DNA of 38,615 nucleotides from an uncultured Flavobacteriales bacterium (GTDB lineage Bacteria; Bacteroidota; Bacteroidia; Flavobacteriales_D; Crocinitomicaceae). The notes beneath the pieces were generated by a model, which saw nothing but the letters and a program-made list of their open reading frames with translations, was not told the DNA's origin and did not search any database. A program made the translations under genes and the position numbers. Where the stretch lies: NCBI GenBank assembly GCA_913059205.1, contig CAJXRM010000022.1, positions 1 through 38,615 on the forward strand, read 5' to 3'. Below are positions 17,461 through 23,993 of this stretch, one piece after another; positions within the stretch are counted from its first letter, which is position 1; every line of letters starts with the position of its first letter.

Positions 17461-18489
17461 TTAAACCCTACCTTTTTCCGAAAGCAATATTGCTATCGAG
17501 CGTGTGTTTGGAAATTGTGAGAATACAATGATCATTGCCACAGTGATAGGAACACTCAACAACATACCAATTATTCCCCAAATACTTCCCCAAAGTGCCA
17601 AGGATATAATTGCAACCAGCGGACTGATGTTTAATGTATTTCCCATTAGTTTTGGTTCAACAAGACTTCCAACTAAAACCGAAACTCCTCCAACTCCGAA
17701 AAGAACTACAAGGGCGGGAGTGAACGTTCCAAATTGGATCAAACAGAATAATGAAGGAAGCAGAGTTCCCAAGATTGGACCAATTGAAGGAATGAAATTG
17801 AACATAAAAATTAAAAATGCCCAAAACAACGGAGAGTCAATTCCAACCGCTAGCATAATGAAGTAACTTAATGTCGTTGTTAAAAGACTCACCAACGATT
17901 TTAAACTAATATAACTTGACATTGATTTGTCAATTTTTTGAAGAATTCCACTTACTTTTTCAAAACGGTTATTTGGTTCGAAAATCAGCTTAATCTTATG
18001 CTGAAAAAGGGATTCTTCTACGAAAAGAAAAACAACATAAAATATAATCATTACCATGTTTCCAAGTAATTCAGAAAGCGAATTAAAAAGTGATTGCAGA
18101 TAACTTGAAAAGTCGAAATTGGCAACAAAATGATTCAATTCTTTCGTAAGATTTATGTTGAATATTTCATTGATTTTAATCGCAATTTGCTCTATGTTTA
18201 CTACGTATTCATTGTAAGAATTACCTAAGCTTTGAATATTTGAAGTTAACATCTGACCAATGAAAAAGATACCTCCGAAAATTACAAAAGAAGCCAATCC
18301 AGTTTTTAACCAACTCGGAATATACTTTTGAATGAAAAGAGATTTATCCAAAAGATTTCTCATCTTTTTTACAACAAACCAAATCAATATTGCTATAACA
18401 AATGGAACTATTATCGGTTCACCATAAACAAGTAAAAAGAGCATTAAAAATGCAACAACCATCCAGGAAGCAACCGAATAAATTTTCAT
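17461..18489 (-). CDS. AI-2E family (PerM/YdiK-like) membrane transporter
   Basis: 342 residues with about eight hydrophobic segments: two N-terminal pairs, a long extracytoplasmic loop (about 85-140), and a C-terminal bundle with the family signature FWAFLIFMFNFIPSIGPILGTLLP and LVEPKLMGNTLNISPLVAIISLALWGSIWGIIGMLLSVPI. Despite the name, members include exporters of autoinducer-2 and Na+/H+ antiporters; the substrate here is open. It is the first gene of an operon with the methyltransferase, and divergent from the methionine operon. Confidence 0.9.
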   Translation of the reverse strand: MKIYSVASWMVVAFLMLFLLVYGEPIIVPFVIAILIWFVVKKMRNLLDKSLFIQKYIPSWLKTGLASFVIFGGIFFIGQMLTSNIQSLGNSYNEYVVNIEQIAIKINEIFNINLTKELNHFVANFDFSSYLQSLFNSLSELLGNMVMIIFYVVFLFVEESLFQHKIKLIFEPNNRFEKVSGILQKIDKSMSSYISLKSLVSLLTTTLSYFIMLAVGIDSPLFWAFLIFMFNFIPSIGPILGTLLPSLFCLIQFGTFTPALVVLFGVGGVSVLVGSLVEPKLMGNTLNISPLVAIISLALWGSIWGIIGMLLSVPITVAMIIVFSQFPNTRSIAILLSEKGRV

Positions 18490-18611
18490 TCTATAAAATT
18501 AAGAAATGTTTTCAGTTGTAAATAATTAAAGATAAGTAAATAATAACTTCTATTTAACACCTTGTAAAACAGGCCATTAAAAACTTTAAATAATTTTTTT
18601 TAAAAAAACAG

Positions 18612-18643
18612 TTGGATTTATGGAAATAAATTTCAGACCTTTG
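18612..18643 (+). promoter_or_regulatory. Promoter of the SAM-riboswitch methionine operon
   Basis: TTG at 18612-18614, a 21-bp spacer, then GACCTTTG at 18636-18643 (one mismatch to TAnnTTTG). The riboswitch begins about 28 bp downstream, so the expected transcript would carry the whole aptamer. Confidence 0.6.
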
Positions 18644-18670
18644 TGCCATCATTACCAAAGTGGTGTATGA

Positions 18671-18790
18671 TTTATAAAGAAGAGGTGAGAGACAGGCTCA
18701 TTGACCCTCTGGCAACCAACTTGAAGTCCCGATTAAAGGGATTGGAAAACCGGTGCCAAATCCTGATTCCGTTCTGCGGAAGAATATAAA
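18671..18790 (+). promoter_or_regulatory. SAM-I (S-box) riboswitch
   Basis: P1 can form from TTTATA (18671-18676) and TATAAA (18785-18790). The conserved core is present in order: AGAGGTGAGAGACAGGCTC, TTGACCCTCTGGCAACC, a P3 stem with TCCC/GGGA inside CCAA/TTGG, then GGTGCCAAATCC. P4 is TTCCG/CGGAA (18767-18781). These are the signatures of the SAM-I family (RF00162). SAM binding should lower expression of the downstream methionine genes. The aptamer ends ten bases before a short ORF, so the switch may act on transcription or on translation of that leader. Confidence 0.94.
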
Positions 18791-18800
18791 TTTAATAGGT

Positions 18801-18926
18801 ATGACAAAAGAATTTTCAATTTCGAACAACACCAATTTCCCAACTAAGGATTTTTATTTAGTTCATCTGACTTCTGTTAGCATGAGAAAAAATATGCGCT
18901 TGTGGCGCTGCTATTGCTGCAATTAA
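18801..18926 (+). CDS. Short leader ORF ending in RCYCCN (candidate cysteine attenuator peptide)
   Basis: A 41-residue ORF begins ten bases after the riboswitch; an in-frame ATG at 18882 would give a 14-residue peptide. The last ten residues are MRLWRCYCCN, with three cysteines among the last five. Sulfur-assimilation leader peptides known in other bacteria also carry clustered C-terminal Cys codons, where ribosome stalling under cysteine shortage changes mRNA folding. Here the Cys codons (18909-18920) directly precede a hairpin whose left arm contains the stop codon, and metX begins 95 bases downstream. The 14-residue form seems the more likely functional unit; the N-terminal part shows no recognisable feature. 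Function is inference. Confidence 0.6.
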   Translation: MTKEFSISNNTNFPTKDFYLVHLTSVSMRKNMRLWRCYCCN

Positions 18927-18949
18927 TACACGGTTCTCGATCGTATTAA
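18923..18949 (+). promoter_or_regulatory. Hairpin overlapping the leader ORF stop codon
   Basis: TTAATAC (18923-18929) and GTATTAA (18943-18949) are perfectly complementary around a 13-base loop. A ribosome paused on the preceding Cys codons would cover the left arm. A second weak stem (AACACGA at 18959-18965 with TCGTTGTT at 18971-18978, one bulge) follows before a pyrimidine-rich tract. The pair could be alternative structures governing metX expression. Confidence 0.45.
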
Positions 18950-19021
18950 CGCTAGAATAACACGAACTTCTCGTTGTTTCATCCTCTTCATATTTTTCAT
19001 CAAATTGGTAAAAGAACAGTT

Positions 19022-20116
19022 ATGTCAACAAATCTTAAAGTATATAAATCTATCAATCCTTTCGTATTAGAAAACGGACAGTCCATCGATAATTTGGATA
19101 TTGCTTATCAAACTTTTGGTAATCTGGACCGTGATAAATCAAACGTTATTTGGGTGTGTCACGCCTTAACTGCCAACAGCAATGTTCTCGAATGGTGGCC
19201 TCAATTTTTTGGTGTCGGTAAATTATTCGATCCAGAAAAACACTTCATTGTTTGTCCAAACTCAATTGGTTCATGCTACGGTTCAACTGGCCCAACAACG
19301 TTCGAAAAATCAGGACCGTTGCTCAGTAATTTTCCTTTATTTACAACTCGCGACATGGCAAAAGCACATGAACGTTTGAGAAACTATTTGGGATTAGATG
19401 AAATTCAAACATTAATTGGAGCTTCTTTAGGAGGACAACAAGCTGTTGAATGGGCAATTGACACACCGGAAAGGTTTAAAAATTTGGTGTTGATTGCGAC
19501 AAATGCTGAGCATTCTCCTTACGGCATAGCTTTTAATGAAAGTCAACGTTTGGCAATATTCAGTGACCCAACTTATGGCAAAATTGATGGTGGTAAGAGC
19601 GGTTTAAAAATCGCCCGTAGCATAGCTTTGCTCAGTTACCGTTCATACAAAGGGTATTTGAATACGCAATCAGAAGAATCGAATAATGTTACAGATAATT
19701 TTAAAGCGAGTAGTTATCAGCGTTATCAAGGCGAGAAATTAGCACAACGATTTGATGCGCATTCGTACGTCGCTCTGACAAAGGCGATGGACAGCCACAA
19801 TGTTGGTAGAGGTAGAGAATCTATCGTGGCTGCTTTGGTTCGAATTACGGCAAACACACTTGTAATAGGTATTTCAAGCGATCAATTGTTTCCACCAGCA
19901 GAGCAAAAACGATTAGCTCGATACATCCCAAATTCAAATTACTACGAAGTTGATTCAGATTACGGTCACGACGGCTTTTTGGTTGAATCGAAGGAGTTGG
20001 AACAGGTTCTTGCCGATTTTATATACAATGATTTTAAACGATGCAAAAAAACAACTTTCAAATCTAAGTCGACTGATAATGTGCTGTACGACTTAAGTCA
20101 AACCTTTAAAAATTAA
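19022..20116 (+). CDS. metX: Homoserine O-acetyltransferase family enzyme
   Basis: 364 residues from the ATG at 19022; the longer frame from 18974 adds 16 residues (MFHPLHIFHQ...) that look like untranslated leader. An alpha/beta hydrolase fold with nucleophile Ser135 in IGASLGGQQ, Asp287 in SSDQLFPP and His316 in YGHDGFL, plus the MetX landmarks HALTANSNV, GSCYGSTGPTTF and TTRDMAKAHERL. It acylates homoserine to activate it for sulfur incorporation; acetyl versus succinyl donor cannot be settled by eye. The elbow reads GASLGGQQ instead of the usual GGSMGGMQ. It is the first structural gene of the riboswitch operon, seven bases before homoserine dehydrogenase. Confidence 0.92.
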   Translation: MSTNLKVYKSINPFVLENGQSIDNLDIAYQTFGNLDRDKSNVIWVCHALTANSNVLEWWPQFFGVGKLFDPEKHFIVCPNSIGSCYGSTGPTTFEKSGPLLSNFPLFTTRDMAKAHERLRNYLGLDEIQTLIGASLGGQQAVEWAIDTPERFKNLVLIATNAEHSPYGIAFNESQRLAIFSDPTYGKIDGGKSGLKIARSIALLSYRSYKGYLNTQSEESNNVTDNFKASSYQRYQGEKLAQRFDAHSYVALTKAMDSHNVGRGRESIVAALVRITANTLVIGISSDQLFPPAEQKRLARYIPNSNYYEVDSDYGHDGFLVESKELEQVLADFIYNDFKRCKKTTFKSKSTDNVLYDLSQTFKN

Positions 20117-20123
20117 AAAAAAA

Positions 20124-21365
20124 ATGAGCAAAAAATTAAATATAGGATTAGTAGGATTTGGATGTGTTGGATCTGGATTATATCAAGTTTTGAATAAGTC
20201 AAGATTAATTGATGCTAGAATTAAACGAATCGTTGTACAAGATCCCAAAAAGGAGCGAACACTCTCGCTTGACCATTTTTCATTTGACGTAAACGATATT
20301 TTGAATGATGAAGACATCAATGTAGTTATTGAATTAATAAATGATAGCGATGCAGCGTTTGAAATAGTTAAATCGGCTTTGTCGTCTGGAAAGGATGTTG
20401 TAACAGCAAACAAAAAATTACTTGCGGAACATTTGGATGAATTAGTATTGATTGCGAAGGAGAATAATGCATCACTTTTATACGAAGGAGCTGTCGCTGG
20501 TTCAATTCCAATTATTCGAAATTTGGAAGAATATTACAACAATGATTCATTGACTTCGATTGAAGGGATTGTGAACGGAACAACAAATTATATTTTAACG
20601 AAATCGAACGAAGGAATTGGTTATATAGAGGCGTTGAAGGATGCTCAAAATCTCGGTTTTGCTGAACTAAATCCAAAACTAGATGTTGATGGTTATGATT
20701 CGAAATATAAATTGGTTCTATTGATTAAGCACGCTTTCGGTGTAAAAGTAAAACCAGCACAAATTCAAAATATCGGCATAAAAGCAATTACGCCGTACGA
20801 AGTTGCCTACGCAAAAGAAAAGGGATACAGAATAAAATTGTTCTCAAGAGCTGAAAAGTTGGGTGATTCAATTGTTGGATTTGTCGCACCACATTTTATC
20901 AAAGACATTCATTTTGCCTACAATGTCAACAATGAATTTAACGCAGTAGTTGTTGAAGCGTTGTTCTCAGATAAACAATTGTTTATAGGCAAAGGAGCTG
21001 GAAGTTACCCAACAGCTAGTGCCGTTTTATCCGATGTTTCTGCCCTAAAATTTGATTATCAATATGAATACAGAAAATCAAAAGAAGGAAAAAAATTGCG
21101 TTTTAGTAATGATTTTTTCTTGAAAGTATATGTCGGATCGCCTTTTATTGAAGCAGTAAATGAAGTACCATTTTATCATGTAGATGAATTGTTTCAAAGC
21201 GATGATTACGTGTATCAAACGGGTTGGGTCAAATTTAGCGAACTTTCTGCCCTGCAATTCAATAATAGAACTGATTTGTCTTTGGTGATTTTAAGTGATA
21301 AACTGAAAGCAACAGAAGAGTTAATTGAAGTCAAGAACGCAAGACGTGAATTGGAATATTTATAA
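20124..21365 (+). CDS. hom: Homoserine dehydrogenase
   Basis: 413 residues. The NAD(P)-binding start is IGLVGFGCVGSGL (7-19), followed by DVVTANKKLL (Lys97 region), YEGAVAGSIPIIRNL, GIVNGTTNYILT and the catalytic stretch LDVDGYDSKYKLVLL with Asp187, Asp192 and Lys196. It reduces aspartate semialdehyde to homoserine, the substrate of MetX. There is no fused aspartokinase and no obvious ACT domain, so feedback by threonine is not evident. A methionine-dedicated copy under SAM control would suit this operon; a threonine-pathway copy may exist elsewhere (inference). Confidence 0.94.
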   Translation: MSKKLNIGLVGFGCVGSGLYQVLNKSRLIDARIKRIVVQDPKKERTLSLDHFSFDVNDILNDEDINVVIELINDSDAAFEIVKSALSSGKDVVTANKKLLAEHLDELVLIAKENNASLLYEGAVAGSIPIIRNLEEYYNNDSLTSIEGIVNGTTNYILTKSNEGIGYIEALKDAQNLGFAELNPKLDVDGYDSKYKLVLLIKHAFGVKVKPAQIQNIGIKAITPYEVAYAKEKGYRIKLFSRAEKLGDSIVGFVAPHFIKDIHFAYNVNNEFNAVVVEALFSDKQLFIGKGAGSYPTASAVLSDVSALKFDYQYEYRKSKEGKKLRFSNDFFLKVYVGSPFIEAVNEVPFYHVDELFQSDDYVYQTGWVKFSELSALQFNNRTDLSLVILSDKLKATEELIEVKNARRELEYL

Positions 21366-21379
21366 TTTAATTGTTTGAT

Positions 21380-21871
21380 ATGGAACCTTATTTACCTTGG
21401 TATATCGCAGGTCCGTTAATCGGATTAATTGTTCCTGCATTACTTTTTTTACGTCAGAAACAATTTGGAGTGTCATCAAGTTTTTCTTTCATTTTGAGTC
21501 ATTTTTTACCGAAAAGCAGCTATTTTATAAATGCAAAAACGAAGTCAAATTGGCAGTTTCATTTTGCAGTGGGAATACTACTATCTGCGCTGGCTTCTTC
21601 CTATTTTATTTCCTTGGAAGACTTGGTGATTGAAAATGTTCCTAATGAAATTCCATATTTGATGGGAGAAATATATACAAGTGACAATGCCTTTTTGTTT
21701 TTAATTGGTGGACTATTAATTGGTTTTGGTGCGCGATATGCGGATGGTTGTACAGCTGGAAATTGTATCATGGGCGTTTCTCAATTTTCTGTTAGCTCCA
21801 TTATTGCAACGGTTTCATTTTTTATAGCCGGAGTGTTAACGGCACAATTTATTAATCCATTATTATTTTGA
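21380..21871 (+). CDS. YeeE/YedE family half-transporter (first half)
   Basis: 163 residues from the ATG at 21380; a TTG at 21371 would add three residues. About four to five hydrophobic segments, with the family signature GGLLIGFGARYADGCTAGNCIMGVS holding conserved cysteines. YeeE/YedE (TsuA-type) proteins carry thiosulfate or related reduced sulfur across the inner membrane through cysteine relays. Here the protein is split in two half-size genes, as in PmpA/PmpB-type pairs. Its place between homoserine dehydrogenase and metZ supports a sulfur uptake role for homocysteine synthesis. Confidence 0.87.
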   Translation: MEPYLPWYIAGPLIGLIVPALLFLRQKQFGVSSSFSFILSHFLPKSSYFINAKTKSNWQFHFAVGILLSALASSYFISLEDLVIENVPNEIPYLMGEIYTSDNAFLFLIGGLLIGFGARYADGCTAGNCIMGVSQFSVSSIIATVSFFIAGVLTAQFINPLLF

Positions 21872-21875
21872 AGAA

Positions 21876-22307
21876 ATGAAGTTGATTTTAACAGTGATTC
21901 TCGGTTTTTTATTTGGGCTTGTATTAATTGCCTCTGAAGCTTTTTCGTGGTATCGTATTCAAGAAATGTTTTATTTTAAATCATTTCATATGTATGGTCT
22001 CCTTTTTTCAGCCATAGGAACCGCAGCAATTTTCGTTTATTTTATTAAAAAAAAGAAACTAAAGTCAATCTACCAGAAAGAAATTATACTTATTCCAAAA
22101 AAGATAAACTGGAAAAGAAGTGTCATTGGCGGATTGCTTTTTGGAGTAGGTTGGTCGATAACAGGGGCATGTACCGCTCCAATTTATATTTTAATTGGGT
22201 TAAAATGGCAAATAGGATTGAGCTTACTAGTTGGAGCGGTTGCTGGTACGTTTATTTATAGCTTAATTGCACATAAAATTGAAAAAAATGAAATTAGAAC
22301 GAATTGA
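21876..22307 (+). CDS. YeeE/YedE family half-transporter (second half, DUF6691-like)
   Basis: 143 residues with about four hydrophobic segments. It has a YeeE-type motif GGLLFGVGWSITGACTAPIYILIG, with the cysteine in GAC matching the pore cysteine of the family. It starts four bases after its partner's stop and its own end overlaps the OsmC-like gene, so the proteins should be made together and probably form one heteromeric channel. Substrate (thiosulfate, sulfide or persulfide) is not resolved. Confidence 0.86.
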   Translation: MKLILTVILGFLFGLVLIASEAFSWYRIQEMFYFKSFHMYGLLFSAIGTAAIFVYFIKKKKLKSIYQKEIILIPKKINWKRSVIGGLLFGVGWSITGACTAPIYILIGLKWQIGLSLLVGAVAGTFIYSLIAHKIEKNEIRTN

Positions 22308-22692
22308 AAATCCATTTGTATTTGAATTTTCGAATGAAAATGGAAACACGTGTTTGATGGATGCAAATCCTACAATTGGTGGTAAAAACAAAGGGTTTCG
22401 GCCAATGGATTTATTAGCAGGATCGCTGGTTGGGTGCATTTCAATAGATGTAATTTCTATTCTAAATAAAAAAAGAATTGAGCCTGAATTGTATCAAATG
22501 AAAGTTGTAGGCAACAGAGATGAAACTGTTCCTAGCGCTTTCAATTCATTTGAAATAGAACTCGTAATTGATAAATCTATCGACAAAACTCTTCTTGAAA
22601 AAACAGTTGGACTTGTGATAGAAAAATATTGTTCAGTAGCAGCATCACTCAAGGATGACATTCGCATAGAGTTTAAAATTGTACAAAAATGA
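22288..22692 (+). CDS. OsmC/Ohr family protein
   Basis: 134 residues from the ATG at 22288, which overlaps the upstream gene by 20 bases; a TTG at 22267 is less likely. The OsmC fold signature FRPMDLLAGSLVGC holds Cys50 and a second cysteine (Cys115) lies in IEKYCSVAASL, giving the two-cysteine arrangement of this family. Members reduce organic peroxides; some YhfA-type members accompany sulfur genes and may handle persulfides. The placement between a sulfur transporter and metZ favours a sulfur-trafficking role (inference). Its stop overlaps the metZ start as ATGA. Confidence 0.85.
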   Translation: MKLERIENPFVFEFSNENGNTCLMDANPTIGGKNKGFRPMDLLAGSLVGCISIDVISILNKKRIEPELYQMKVVGNRDETVPSAFNSFEIELVIDKSIDKTLLEKTVGLVIEKYCSVAASLKDDIRIEFKIVQK

Positions 22693-23846
22693 CAAAATTA
22701 ACGACAGACCTCATTCGCAATCAAATTAAACGAACTGAATTCAATGAGCATTCAGCCCCACTTTATTTGACAAGTAGTTATGTTTTCGATGATCCAGAAG
22801 ACATGAGAGCACAATTCTCAGATGAGAAGGAAGGCCTAATATATTCACGTTATGGAAATCCAAATGTGAATGAATTTATTCAACGAATGGCGTTGTTGGA
22901 AGGTGCTGAAAATGGCTGGGCAACTGCAACTGGTATGTCGGCTGTTTTTACATTATTTGGAGCATTACTTTCGGCTGGAGACCATATAGTTTCTTGTCGT
23001 TCTATCTTCGGTTCTACACATAAGCTATTGACAGAAATACTTCCCAAATGGAATATCAATTCTAATTATGTGAATTTTGATGATTATGAGGGGTACGAAG
23101 CTGCGATAAAGGAAAACACGAAAATCGTTTATATAGAAACTCCAAGCAATCCAGGATTGGATATAATCGACATAGAACGATTAGCGGCAATTTGTAAGCG
23201 AAAAAAAGTGCTGTTGGTCGTAGATAATTGTTTTGCTACGCCTTTATTACAGCAACCATTGGCGTTAGGAGCGGATGTTACAATTCATTCTTCTACCAAA
23301 TATATTGATGGTCAAGGAAGAACCTTAGGAGGTATTATTTTAGCTTCCAATGAAATTATTGATGAAGTAAAAAACTTCGCACGTCATTCAGGTCCAGCAT
23401 TGAGTCCATTTAACGCATGGATTCAATCTAAATCGTTAGAAACTCTAGACGTTCGAATGGAGCGTCACTGCAATAGCGCATTTGAAATAGCAAAGAGATT
23501 GGAACAAACAAGTGCGATTGCACAAGTAAAATATCCATTTTTGGAAACTCACCCCCAATTCGAAATAGCCAAACGTCAAATGAGCGCAGGAGGTGGAATA
23601 ATAAGTTTTGAGTTGAAGAGCGGGGTGCACGGTGGGCAGCGTTTTTTAGATCGTTTACAATTGTTTTCTCTGACAGCGAATCTCGGAGATGTAAAAAGCA
23701 TTGCAACCCATCCCGCGTCAACGACTCACTCTAAATTGACTCCTGAACAGCGATTAGAAGTCGGAATTACTGATGGTTTAATTCGATTGTCCATCGGTTT
23801 AGAAAACGTAGAAGATCTTTGGGAAGATATTCTTCACGCACTCTAA
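22689..23846 (+). CDS. metZ: O-acylhomoserine sulfhydrylase
   Basis: 385 residues of the Cys/Met metabolism PLP family. Motifs: YSRYGNPNV, ATATGMSAVF, the SNPGLDIIDI stretch, VVDNCFATP and the PLP lysine Lys204 in HSSTKYIDGQGRTLGG. The KYIDGQGR form is typical of MetZ sulfhydrylases rather than MetB gamma-synthases, so it should convert O-acylhomoserine plus sulfide directly to homocysteine. It is the last gene of the riboswitch operon. No metB or metC is visible here, consistent with direct sulfhydrylation. Confidence 0.92.
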   Translation: MTKLTTDLIRNQIKRTEFNEHSAPLYLTSSYVFDDPEDMRAQFSDEKEGLIYSRYGNPNVNEFIQRMALLEGAENGWATATGMSAVFTLFGALLSAGDHIVSCRSIFGSTHKLLTEILPKWNINSNYVNFDDYEGYEAAIKENTKIVYIETPSNPGLDIIDIERLAAICKRKKVLLVVDNCFATPLLQQPLALGADVTIHSSTKYIDGQGRTLGGIILASNEIIDEVKNFARHSGPALSPFNAWIQSKSLETLDVRMERHCNSAFEIAKRLEQTSAIAQVKYPFLETHPQFEIAKRQMSAGGGIISFELKSGVHGGQRFLDRLQLFSLTANLGDVKSIATHPASTTHSKLTPEQRLEVGITDGLIRLSIGLENVEDLWEDILHAL

Positions 23847-23944
23847 AGGTTCAGAGAGTTTCGTTTTATAGATTTAATATCCGCAGGAATACTAGGTTAT
23901 TTAGTCGTATTAAAAAGTATGTGAAATAAATTTGGTAAATATAT

Positions 23945-23974
23945 TTGTTAGACTAATCTAACTTATTAGTTTTG
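23945..23974 (+). promoter_or_regulatory. Promoter of the TonB receptor with internal inverted repeat
   Basis: TTG at 23945-23947, a 19-bp spacer, then an exact TAGTTTTG at 23967-23974, 19 bases before the ATG. Between them lies the inverted repeat GTTAGA-CTAA-TCTAAC (23947-23962), whose core TTAGACTAATCTAA resembles operators of DtxR-family metal repressors. A regulator bound there would block the promoter. Confidence 0.65.
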
Positions 23975-23993
23975 TACTTGAAATAGTTTAAGT

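Noticed and set aside
18974..19021. Longer metX start at 18974
   Set aside because: The extra 16 residues lie in the leader between the attenuator-like hairpin and metX, and the family begins near MSTNLKVYKS.
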